NCBI RefSeq assembly: GCF_030272615.1
Contig: NC_081414.1
Span: 915,501,648-915,565,647 of the forward strand
Direction: 5' to 3'
Source: Cryptomeria japonica
Taxonomy: Eukaryota; Streptophyta; Pinopsida; Cupressales; Cupressaceae
Length of the DNA: 64,000 bases
The notes beneath the pieces were generated by a model. The model worked only from the letters and a program-made list of their open reading frames with translations. It did no database searches and was not told the DNA's origin. Position numbers and translations under genes: made by a program. Below, piece after piece: positions 11,833-21,588 of this stretch; position 1 is the stretch's first letter, and each line of letters opens with the position of its first letter.

Positions 11833-13506
11833 CTATTTTTCACTCACCAAAAGAACATTAGGACCTGCTGCCTTTTTTCCACCTTCCTCAAGGATAGACT
11901 GAATCTTGAATGTGACTCCATGTTTCTTGAATGAGTATGCATTCTTGGTTCCATCATGGATAACTTGTCTATCAAATTTCCAAGGTCTTCCTAATAGAAG
12001 ATGGCATGCATCCATGGGTAAGACATCACATAACACCTTGTCCTTATACCTTCCAATGGTAAAATCCACCCATGCTTGCTCATTAACATGAATATCTTGA
12101 CCTTTGTTCAACCAAGTGACTCTATAAGGATTGTTGTGAGGTATCCTTTGCAATTTGAGCTTTCTCACTACCTCTTCTGACACAATGTTGTCTGTAGACC
12201 CTGAATCAATGATCACTTTGCACACTTTATCCAAAATCTTGCATTTGATCCTAAATAAGGACCTTCTTTGGCTAGGCTCTTCTTTGACCAGTTCTTTGAT
12301 CAAAGTTCTCCTTATCATCAAGTTGTCACCTACTTCTAACTCTAAGGAAACCTCTGAAGCCTTGCTTCTTGAAGACTCTTCCTGGAGATAACTCACTCTT
12401 CTTTCACCACCATGTGATGATGATCCCTTCTCTGGACATCTATATGTTGGATGACCAAGTTGGTTACAATGGTAACACTTCATTGTTGCAAAATATGAGG
12501 AACCTCTACCTTGTCCACTAGATCTTCCTCTAGAGCCACTATTTGATCCCCTTCCTCTATTGAATCCTCCTCTACTGCTGCCACTATCTTGTTTCTCAGT
12601 GAGTTTAGACTCTCCTTGTGTTCTTTGTTCAAAACTTCTTCCTCCAAAGCCTCCTCTATGGCCTCTATTGTCTTTTCCTCTACCCCTGCCCCTATTGTTG
12701 CTTGAGTCATGTCTTCTTTTCAGTTTTTCCTCCACCTTAAGGGCAAGTTGAAAGGTTTGATGGACTGTTTTTGGGATCATTAGACTTATTTCTTCTTGGA
12801 TGTTCCACCATAGACCATTTAGGTACCTAGCAACCTTAAGACTCTCTTCTTCCACTGCATGAGATGTAAGGCTAAGTTTGTGAAACTCTTCTGTATAGCT
12901 ATTGACATCAAGGTATTTTTGACTTAGGTTTTGTCTCTTCCTATGAATTTTCACTTCATAGTCATCGGGGAGATAGACTTCTTTGATTTTGACTAACATC
13001 CCTTTCCAAGCAGAGATGGGTGCTTTGCCCATTTTCTTCCTCTCATCTTGTACAAATTGCCACCATGCGAGGGAAGCTCCTCTCATCCTTGACTTGGATA
13101 CCGTGACTCTTTGGGCTTCATTTATGCCTTCACATTCAAAGTGGTTCTCCATACCTTCTATCAATTCTAGGACCACTTCTGCCTCCATCTTACCAATGAA
13201 CAATGGCAATCCTTCTAGTGATTTGCCACTCAAGGCCTTCAATGCCTTCAAGAAACATTCTTGCTCTAGGATAGGATCAGGTTTAGGTATCTTGTCTATC
13301 TCTAACACTTCTTTACCCTTTCCTTCTACTCCTTCCACCTTTACCAACACTTCATCAGCTTTGGTTTTAATTGCACCAAGCTTACACTTCAATTCAATCA
13401 ATTTCTCTTTCAGGAGTCTATTCTCCTCCTCCTGATCATCCACTTTCCTGGCCAACTCTATATTGTTCACCATGTTGTTTTCTCCTATATATTCCACTAA
13501 GGACAT
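11833..13506 (-). pseudogene. Chromovirus Gag-protease polyprotein
   Basis: A single frame of 557 codons from the ATG at 13506; the frame is open further upstream into the LTR, but the first Met inside the internal region is chosen. The N-terminal part has a coiled coil (DDQEEENRLLKEKLIELKCK). A gypsy-type Gag core follows with SLAWWQFVQDERKK, then an Arg/Gly/Ser-rich stretch, the zinc knuckle CYHCNQLGHPTYRC (near 12435-12476) and the aspartic protease motif VIIDSGSTDN (12187-12222). It ends at a TAG just before the RT frame. RT continues in the same frame, so a single gag-pol ORF broken by this stop is likely. Programmed readthrough cannot be excluded. Confidence 0.9.
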
Positions 13507-13532
13507 CAACTCTTCTAGCCCAAATCTTATAA

Positions 13533-13546
13533 GCTCTGATATACCA
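13533..13546 (-). other. Chromovirus primer binding site, iMet type with a two-base insertion
   Basis: Minus strand reads TGGTATATCAGAGC, three bases inside the 5' LTR edge. It is the standard TGGTATCAGAGC with two extra bases in the middle. Confidence 0.7.
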
Positions 13547-13549
13547 ATC

Positions 13550-15169
13550 TGATGGGGTTCACCTAGTTTGCTCAACACTTCACCTAGCTGGTGTTGCTCA
13601 ATTGCACCAACTCACCAGGCCTAGTTGCTCTCTAGACCTTCCAGTACTTCTCAATATCTTCTAGGTCTTTCTTCTTTTTCTTTCTATGGTGTTTTCTCCA
13701 AGTGTTTTGGCTAGGAACCCTACCAATTCACAGTACTTCTCAAGTGCTCAATTAAGGTTTCTTGGCTTCAAGTTGTCAAAATGACCTCCTATTATTGTGA
13801 GATGTTGTAGAGGTGTGGAGGTGTCTACTAACATGTTTTTTATTCATTTTAGGTCCATTAGTGGCTTGCAATCAATAGGTTTCTTACCGATTTCAAAATC
13901 TTGCCTAGAAAAGGGCTATAAGGAACTAGGCCCAATTAGGCCTCCAAATCCAGTTTTCGAGGGCTTGGGTGAAAAAAGTTCAAAGGACCCCCAAATATGT
14001 TTGCATTTCCTTCAAAGATTCACCTATCCCTCAAGAATTTTTGTGGTTTTGGCCCCTGGTTTCACCGTACAATGTTTGAACCCCGAAATGAGGGTTTTGA
14101 AGGGTTTATAAGGCCTTTAACCGACAGTGAACGAACAAATTGCGGTTTTGGTATTAAATGGATATTTCAAAGCTTCTCCCTTCATGGACAGGTCTACCCC
14201 AACTCCATGAATGCTTCCAAGCTCTGAAATGGTGATTTAGCACACACCCCTGCACTTAACACTCCATTTTCACCTTATTTTCTCTAACCAGGTTGCTCCT
14301 CGACTCGCTTAGAATAAGGTGACCGTCACATCAAAACTCTTCTCCAGAACTTGCACTTGCATATGTACACTATACAAAGGGTTTCCCATCATTTTCTAAC
14401 AATCCATGATGGCGGCACGTGTGGAACTCATGGGGCAACCATATTTACAAGAAAATTGCTATTTACAAGCCAAAACTGGTTGTTTGCAAACTTGAATAAG
14501 AAAACACCAAAGAATAGTATTTACAAGACTCTAAAATGAACCATCAACTCAATAACACGTAGGAGTAACTCAATCCATTTTTGGATCAATGGATTCAATC
14601 CATATTCAATTGCCAAATGAGCAAAATCAAACCAAAATGCTACCAACAAGACTGGAAATGAGTAATTTAAGTTGTTGAACTTACATTACACACTTCTCTA
14701 ACCTTGTTAAAAATGAAAGAGAGGGTATATATAGGTTTCCCACGTGTGGAGTCCTCCTAGGGCATTAAAAATCCCTAACTCCAATGTTAACCAATTCAAG
14801 ACAAAAGTTGTCATGACAACTTTTTGCAACTTTGCAACTTTTGCACTTTTGGTCTCTCCAACTTATAAGACCTATTCCAAATCATCATAAATGACTTTTA
14901 AAAAATGTCTCAGACCTATTTAACTGTCCCTTATTCTCATGCCAAGTTTTGACATTTTTGACCATCAAAAAGGTCAATTGGCTACTCAAACTCACTATTT
15001 ACACAAAAATACAAACCTAAGTAGAATGAACACAACCTAGCTCTACATTGACAAAAAATACTAACTCTTAAACCCTCTTGGAGTCCTTATTCATCACTGA
15101 CTTGGCTAGGGTTAGTACAAGCCAAAATTGTAAAACTAAATTGCCTAATTCCTAGGTGCTCCTACACCA
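13550..15169 (-). repeat. Chromovirus 5' LTR
   Basis: 1,620 bp, TG...CA. TATATATA at 14726-14733 lies about 436 bases from the LTR's upstream end and is the likely promoter TATA box. The PBS lies immediately downstream in element orientation. Confidence 0.9.
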
Positions 15170-15174
15170 GCATC
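15170..15174. repeat. Target site duplication GCATC, right copy
   Basis: It directly follows the LTR end CACCA and matches 7252-7256. The sequence beyond (tatcattgaatttgtaaat) resumes copy B, matching copy A near 2410. Confidence 0.9.
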
Positions 15175-15249
15175 TATCATTGAATTTGTAAATAGTAGAT
15201 TGCCTTACCAGTTTCCTCTGATCAAATGAGTTCTACATACCAGTTGTCT

Positions 15250-15898
15250 AATCTTCATTTGTATTACCGGAGCTTTCACCTTGTACAAATCCAAGTCCTC
15301 TATAATCTTCAGTCTACCTTTGTCTTTTCAATAAATCAACCAACTGTGCGACACTAATCCTGAATCTTTCTTTATACTCACTTGCAGTAGTTAGATCATC
15401 TCTCAGAAGCATTATTTGTCTGTCTAGCTCTTGGTCATTATTCTAGGATTGTACCAAATCAGTTCCCAATAGATTATTCTCATGAGTCAATCTACCACAT
15501 TCTTCAAATTTATTCTTCATAGATATGGAAAGATTTTCTTCCTTCTTGTTTATGTCCTAAATATATTTTGATAACCTCATAGTCAGGTCTTGCATTTCAT
15601 TCTTCATGAGCATGTTAGCTTGACTCAATTTCTGATATTGTTCCTTAAGTGCATTTTTCTCTTCATCATCCTGGTTTTGCAAAATTTCCTTTCTCTTAGC
15701 TTGAGCAGATGATAACCTTTCTTGCAAAACAAGAATGAATTCAGTAGCAGAATTCAATTCATCTTGCAATTTTAAGTTCTTCATCCTTTCAACATCATAA
15801 TCCTCAAGTGCCATCTCAAGTTGCTTCTCCATAGCCATATTCAATGATTCCAGTTTCAGGATATTCCTCAAGCTATTAAACTTCCTCCGAGGTACCAA
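15250..15898 (-). pseudogene. Gag-like coiled-coil region of copy B (N-terminal half)
   Basis: The open piece 15898-15557 starts MVPRRKFNSLRNILKLE, directly downstream of the PBS, and is rich in Leu/Glu/Lys heptads (QLEMALEDYDVERMKNLKLQ). After a stop the pattern continues to about 15250 and matches the 90-residue open piece of copy A (2752-2480). This is the start of the Gag-like protein whose zinc knuckles lie at 6960-7256. A long N-terminal coiled coil suggests self-assembly. Several stops break it. Confidence 0.65.
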
Positions 15899-15910
15899 GC
15901 TCTAATACCA
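15899..15910 (-). other. Primer binding site of copy B (one substitution)
   Basis: Minus strand reads TGGTATTAGAGC, one base away from the iMet-type site of copy A, two bases inside the LTR at 15913. Confidence 0.8.
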
Positions 15911-15912
15911 AT

Positions 15913-16821
15913 TGTTGGAATACAATGAATCCAAGAACATTGAGGGGGGGAGGGGGGGTGGAGAGGGGGGTGAATCAATGTTCTATCAGTAACACAAGAT
16001 TTTAACATTTTATAACATACACATATAAACCGGTAAATGAAGAAACATATGACATGAAGTAAATAAACTAGCCACATGAATGAACACCATAACACACAAA
16101 ATTTATTGGTGGAAAACCTCAAAGAGGAAAAACCACGGTGGGATTTCTGACCCACAATATCAATTCACTGGCCATATGAAAGATATTACATAGCATGGGG
16201 GCCTTCACAGGCAGGAAGGCACACTACCTAGAACATATTGCTTAACACAAAAGAGTCTCACTAACTACAAGCTTTTGCTGAGATAAAACAATACTGGTGA
16301 ACTTACAAAATGCATCTGCAATGCCAAAAAGAGTTCCGGTTAAAGCTTTTTTCTGTACCGGTTCATAAACCTTGAAACCTTCTATAGGTATCTCCTTTCC
16401 TCCAAGAATACTTTTCAAACTATCTACTGATCATAGCATTATATTACATTTGCATACATATCCTTCACATCACCTTGTTCTACTACCTTGTCATATATCA
16501 AAATGACCTATCAGACTGACTTATATACCCTTTACAAACATTATGCCTTATGTCCCGGCTTACAATACAAAAGAAATTCAATGTTGGCCCTATACAATAA
16601 TTACAAATTTTTTTTACAAATAAAACCTTTCGGATCCCAAACTGATGTCGGCTTCACTGAAGTGCTGGATGTCGTTGCCGGTGTCGGTGCCGGTCATGAC
16701 CCTGAATACTTTAATGCTGGTATCTATCGGTGTATGCCTCCAAATGCCAGTATATGCCTTCAGTAGAATCTTGTTGCTATCAATACCAACATATGAATCC
16801 AATGAGTATCAATTGCCAACA
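15913..16821 (-). repeat. 5' LTR of copy B (right end of the tandem array)
   Basis: 909 bp, TGTTGG...CCAACA, homologous to 3138-4037. It differs by an expanded G-rich block at 15943-15970 (runs of seven, seven and six G). It joins copia sequence at 16822. Confidence 0.85.
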
Positions 16822-16889
16822 TTATCCCTAATGGTAATAGATCATTTCCCAATCACATTCATGTATGTATGATTTCCCATCAAAATAGG

Positions 16890-17290
16890 GGCATGTTAGA
16901 AGGCTATAATGAAGAGAACATACACTGCATAGATGTCATATGATGGAAAGCCCCTGAATCTAGAAGTCATCTTCCTGAATCATGAATTGTAGTAGCACAA
17001 ACATCTTGTCCCTTACCTTTTGAATGTGAGAAAAGGGAAGGAGATGAATCCTTCTTCTTATAAGTGGATGGTAAATCAACATTGTTCTTCTTGAGGATGT
17101 TGGTCAACTCATCAATTTTCTTAGTGTGGCTATGCTACTCATCATGACCACTTTTCTTGTAATAGGAACAAAACCTTTCCTTATATGATTTTCCCTTAGA
17201 TGAGGAAGTAAAATCCTTTTTCCGTGGAGAGGAATATTGTGCTTTATCATCTTGTGTCTTAGGCTTAGACTACTTCTACTTCTTATTGGA
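16890..17290 (-). pseudogene. Copia gag tail and protease start (broken)
   Basis: Minus-strand translation near 16970-16930 gives LLDSGAFHHMTS, the copia aspartic-protease signature (usually DSGASHHM), preceded by a stop. Near 17170-17120 a degenerate zinc knuckle reads CSYYKKSGHDE; the second Cys is Tyr. Several stops make this non-functional. Confidence 0.6.
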
Positions 17291-17960
17291 ATTCTTTTCT
17301 TGAGTCTCTTGATTCCCTTGATTACCCACCAAAGCCTTAGACTTGGAAGGCTTGAGAATCCTCATGCTCAACAACTTTGATATCTCCAACATCAACATTT
17401 ATGTGAATGCATCAAATGTAGGCATAGTGAAGGAACTACCCGCTATCAAGCGATGAGTTTGGAAGCTAGAAACAAATGTTGCATATTCTGATGGAAGCTT
17501 TCCCAATAGGTTGTAGACCAGCTGCCCATCCTTCTTATCAATGTCATAATCCTTCATCTATGCTCTTAACTCATTTTCCTTGGTAACATAATCTTGGATT
17601 GTATCACATTTCTTGGGATCCAACATGGTGAGATCATCATCAAGTTGATAGCCTCTAATCTCATCAATTTGTCCATACAATTTTACCAAGACATCCCATA
17701 CTTCCTTAACTATTTTACACTTGTCAATGTGAAAGATGAGATCCTTTGATATGTATTTCCTCAATGTTCCAATAGCCATAATATTTTTAGTGACCCATTC
17801 CATGTGAGCATTAGGATCACCTTTAGGATCAACTAGTACAATTATAATTCCATCAATATAGTGATTTAATCCCTTTTCATTAGCTTACTCCATACATCAA
17901 TTTTCCATAAAGCATAGTTATGTGGAGTTAAAAGTGGAAATTTAGGAGAACCTATAGCAA
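17290..17960 (-). pseudogene. Copia Gag (UBN2-type) remnant
   Basis: The open piece 17803-17558 (81 codons) contains WVTKNIMAIGTLRKYISKDL, CKIVKEVWDVLVKLYG and a QLDDDLTMLDPKKCDTIQDY-type segment, the order found in copia UBN2 Gag proteins. Upstream an out-of-frame HNYALWKIDVWSKLM gives the usual N-terminal motif. Downstream the frame continues toward a Ser/Lys-rich linker. Gag would build the virus-like particle. It is broken by stops and at least one frameshift. Confidence 0.7.
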
Positions 17961-18649
17961 AAAAATGAAAGAAAACTAAGAAAAGAGAGGAACAATCAGA
18001 CAAGACACCCCTCCAAAATACTCAATCAAGAAACCCCCCAAAAATGATGATTTGACACTTTATACTTAGTGTTTGTATAGAGGGCCACTTGCAAAGAAGG
18101 GAAAAGTAGACTTCTAATTTCAACTTTATAATTGTCTTAAATAGGTTATAAGAGACTCGAACAAATACTGCAAGTGATTTGAATTGAGATCTAAGCAAAA
18201 TACAAGTACCAAATAGGCCAAAAATGACCAAATACTGAAAGTACAATTTCTACTTTAAATCACTACAAACTGATGGTAGGTTATGAAAGTAGACGAAAAA
18301 TTATGCACTTTGAAAAAAATGACACCTTAAAAGGAGGTCTTATGACCTCGAACGAAGCCCCTGAAGTTACAAAATTGAGGATTGGATAGGTGGAGTCATG
18401 AAAAACTGAGAATTGTGAAAAATCTATCCTTCAAAATTAAAAAATACAACCACCACTACGAAGAGAACAAAAGATTAGCCCAAATAAAAAAAATTGCACT
18501 AAAAAAGGCCTCAAAATAAGCAATATATGGGCCTTCAAAGTTGAGCCAAAAATCAAAACTGCTCAATGGAGAGGAATATGATTTTTTTCAAAAATAGAGG
18601 AAGCCAGCAAACCACTGCATTAAATTTGACCACTTTTAGGTCGTCACCA

Positions 18650-19110
18650 AAAACTTCACCCCCTACATGTGTGGCATCCATATGATATGGACCTGCTAAC
18701 ATGTCACTTCTTGATTGGGTCCATATAGTACAAAATTATTGATGGGTGCTGACTGGGTTGTATGGTCACTAATGTGGCATGTTGACTAGGTTGTTGACTG
18801 TACATTAAGTATAATACAGAATGATGATGTGGCGCATTGATGCGGATGCTAACTAGATGCTAACGTGTCAGCTAACTTGGCAAGTGATGTGGCAGGCTAT
18901 TGCGGTGATGTGGTGTGCCACGTGGAAGTGCTAACTGTATTTCCTACGTGGCAGTACAATGGCTTATGACTATGCTTTCTATACTGATGGCATTGACTAA
19001 TTCGTGGATGTCATGTGTCAATGTGCTGGCAAAATTCATACACAGAGGTGGCGCACGGGTTGAAATCCAAGAGCGTCATGTGGTGAGGACGTGGCAATCA
19101 GGAGTGCCTC
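18650..19110. repeat. Degenerate 'gatgtggc / acgtggca' minisatellite in the copia leader
   Basis: Short imperfect units such as gatgtggca, gctaacgtgtcag, ccacgtggaagtgc and tacgtggcagt recur every 15-35 bases. Several carry ACGTGG/CACGTG cores like plant G-box and ABRE sites; CACGTG is exact at 18918-18923. The region lies between the copia PBS and gag. The ORF at 18915-19199 is a shadow of this repeat. Confidence 0.55.
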
Positions 19111-19725
19111 ATGGGAATATCCAAAATCTCTATTTGGTGGGAGCAGGTTGGTCGGCCAAAGAGCTGAGAAGAGTCGAGACAGTGCAAGGACGATGTTGAT
19201 GGGGAGAAGAGCTGAGGGAGCCGATGTAGAGAAAGCAATGGTCGGGAAAGTAGATGGTCGTCGGAAGGAGGCTCATGGATTATGGTGGTCAGTGATAGTA
19301 TGTGGTACGACATACAGTGCGACAAGCCCTTCAATAAATGGGCAGTACAAAGGCATATGGGGGGGTGTAAATCCCCCAAAAAAATTATATATATATTTTT
19401 AAAAACTTTTACAATGAATTTTTAAAAATTGTGAAATTTAAAATAAAGAAATTAATTACAATTTTCGCAAGAAAAAAAATTGTTTGTGCTTTTAAAAAAA
19501 ATCTGTACCGCTTAGCCAAATTGGCTAAGACTTTCCTCCAAAGCCCAAATGCAATTTTCACCAAATATAGGTGAAATAACGCTCAAAATTTATGAAAAGA
19601 GCCTCCTGGACGCAACGGTGAGGTCAAAATCATCGTAAGATGCCCCCAATTTTCATAGCTCCCCAGATTTGAAAATATAATGCTCCAAAATATCTCTAAA
19701 ATGACTAATCAATGAAGCCCCAATG

Positions 19726-19737
19726 ACTCTAATACCA
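19726..19737 (-). other. Copia primer binding site
   Basis: Minus strand reads TGGTATTAGAGT, directly adjacent to the LTR start at 19738. It is an iMet-type PBS with two substitutions. Confidence 0.65.
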
Positions 19738-20223
19738 TGTAATAATTTGTTGAAAATAGCCAAGATCAAGAGCACATTGAATAGCACAAAAGAGAAACTA
19801 AATATTTGATAAGAATAAATTGTATTCTAATCAAAAGAAAAATGTGATCAAGTGGATCAGTAAAAATTGCATACAATGTATGATGAGCTTTCTTATAAAG
19901 GAAAGGCTAAGAGACATGAGAGCACACAATGATGACATGTGACTCAATGATATGCAAGGGTAGGTAGGGGTAGGTAGGGGAAATGGTAAAATATTCGACA
20001 TAAGGTGGATCACCCACCGAAGGTGGAACTGTCATCCCACAATAAGTGAATATGATAAAGTAACAATAATATCACACCATAAAAGGCATAATTTCTCCTA
20101 CATACACACTCCCAATGTATGAACATCTCCCTAATGGTGTCATATGAAAACTACAATGTTATGCATGTACCTATGTAAACATGAGTAAAGTGTAATTATA
20201 TCCAAGATGAATAAATAATTACA
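19738..20223 (-). repeat. Copia 5' LTR
   Basis: 486 bp, TGTAAT...ATTACA, a perfect 6-bp terminal inverted repeat, with a PBS on its left. Repeat X homology begins about six bases to the right, so the LTR-X edge agrees with an insertion at the end of X. CCAGC (20224-20228) is the predicted target duplication. A TTTATAAG stretch on the minus strand (about 19892-19901) could be its TATA box. Confidence 0.65.
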
Positions 20224-20228
20224 CCAGC

Positions 20229-21588
20229 AATAATTTTGTACTATTATATGTATGCATATTGAATTTTATTAAACTATTTTTTTACCTCAACATAGTTTTA
20301 TCACATTTTCATAATTTTTATATGATGATAATGATGATGTATTTGAAAATATGTATGATGCTCAAAATAAAATTTACAAATCAACTCATTTTAGATCATT
20401 TCCTACAATAAAATAGTTTTGATGTTTTCTATTGGAATAATTTTTGTAGAATAATCTCAATACCTTACCTCTTTCAAAATAGTAGATAAATATAAGCTTT
20501 CTATACACAATGCTAAGTAGTTTTCCCTCATCATCATAAACATCAACATTTTGTAGGTATATGCATGACATTCAAATGAAAATTGTGAGATCTTGTTGAA
20601 TAAAGGGGAGATAATAGCATTAATCATTAAAATGACCCCACAAACCCCACACTTGATGAAGTTAATTATATAGATGGAAATAATACACATTCGAAGATTA
20701 CTCCTTTAACTAGTGCAAGATCATTAAGAGTATAGTTTTTTGAATATTACATTAGATAGTTTTATGACAATAGATCAAATACATAATGTTCTGAGTAGGA
20801 GATTAGAAAGGTTTTGATGGGGCCCCAAAACCCTATAAAAAAGACAACTACAAGTCCAAGCTAACAAGTTTTCCTAGAACCGAAAATCCACTTACAAAAC
20901 ATTGCTTAAAGATAGAACAAAAACAATCAACACCCCAAAAACAATAGATCAAAAGAAACTAAAACTTAAAAACACTACTATTATATCACAAGGGCCATAG
21001 ACACAATACAAACTAACTCAAAGAAACAATAGTCTTGAGCTCTAAAAACAACAAGAATAGTGTTTAGTAGAATAAGCCTTTTAACAATCACTTTCCTTTG
21101 ATGCAGGTACAAAAAACCATCACAATCCTCAATCACCACCTCAATAGGAGTTGTAGGAACAAATCTAAGAACTACCGTGAATCTCCACCTCAATAGGATA
21201 AAAGTAGTGTAGTTTGTAAACAACCCCCTAACAATTTCTCCCATCTTCTCTTGCAAAAAAGAGTCTCCACCTCAATAGGATTTATAAAAGAAGATTAGAA
21301 AGGAATATGTTGTAACTCATTTAATCCTACCAATTTGGACTATCCACCTTAATAGGAGAAACAGGGGTAGGATCAAAGCTAATGACGGTATAAACCCCCT
21401 TGCAACATCTCCATGTCCTTGGATTAAGAGATCTTGGGATAGTCTCCGACCTTAAAAAATGGGACCGAAAAGATGTTTTAGTCAAATAAATCTCCACCTC
21501 AATAGGTGATGCAAGAGTAAAAACAATAGTAAGCACATGTTCATCCTTAAAGAGAAAGAGTGGAGGAAAATCCTAGAAGTAGGTAGTA
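20229..21588 (-). repeat. Dispersed repeat X, copy 1 (uninterrupted)
   Basis: It matches 59304-59898 plus 62262-63018 (copy 2, split by an LTR element) and partly 58230-58490 (copy 3). The right half has spaced copies of a 'ccacctcaatagga' motif near 21130, 21190, 21268, 21344 and 21491, which on the minus strand encode PIEV-type peptides (for example ASPIEVEIYL). I cannot assign the family. No RT or transposase was recognised. The strand is set by the PIEV reading frame only. Confidence 0.65.

Larger units (their letters stand above)
7257..15169 (-). mobile_element. Ty3/gypsy chromovirus, full-length but inactive
   Basis: 7,913 bp on the minus strand with both LTRs, PBS, PPT, gag, protease, RT, RNase H, integrase and a chromodomain remnant in gypsy order (integrase after RNase H). 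It is flanked by GCATC on both sides. The coding region carries many in-frame stops and one frameshift, so it cannot move by itself. The LTRs differ at about 30 of the first 330 bases by hand count, so this is an old insertion. Chromodomain-bearing gypsy elements tend to insert in heterochromatin, which suits the setting. Confidence 0.92.
4038..15912 (-). mobile_element. Non-autonomous LTR retrotransposon, internal region of copy B (split by a chromovirus)
   Basis: The internal region runs from the PPT at 4038 to the PBS at 15899-15910 on the minus strand. Removing the inserted chromovirus and one copy of its GCATC duplication leaves about 3.96 kb. With 0.9-kb LTRs the unit would be about 5.8 kb. 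Gene order on the minus strand is PBS, coiled-coil/zinc-knuckle Gag-like ORF, unrecognised ORF2, PPT. No pol domain is visible. Termini and PBS look copia-like, but family membership cannot be fixed without an RT. Confidence 0.8.
16822..19737 (-). mobile_element. Ty1/copia retrotransposon, 5' part (truncated by the tandem array)
   Basis: Element order on the minus strand is LTR 19738-20223, PBS 19726-19737, a long leader (about 1.7 kb), gag (about 17960-17290) and the start of protease (about 16980-16930). The sequence stops at the LTR edge at 16822, within the pol region. The rest of pol and the 3' LTR should lie left of the window, beyond the array. Bases 16822-16826 (TTATC) are the predicted target duplication of the array. 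Confidence 0.7.

Noticed and set aside
11787..11833. Programmed stop-codon readthrough between chromovirus protease and RT
   Set aside because: RT lies in the same frame after a single TAG, but this copy has many other stops, so an ordinary mutation is the simpler reading.
12983..13435. 150-codon plus-strand ORF
   Set aside because: It lies antisense to the chromovirus Gag reading frame and has no motif of its own.
18915..19402. Overlapping plus-strand ORFs of 94 and 103 codons
   Set aside because: They run through the ACGTGG-type minisatellite and leader of the copia element; composition explains the openness.
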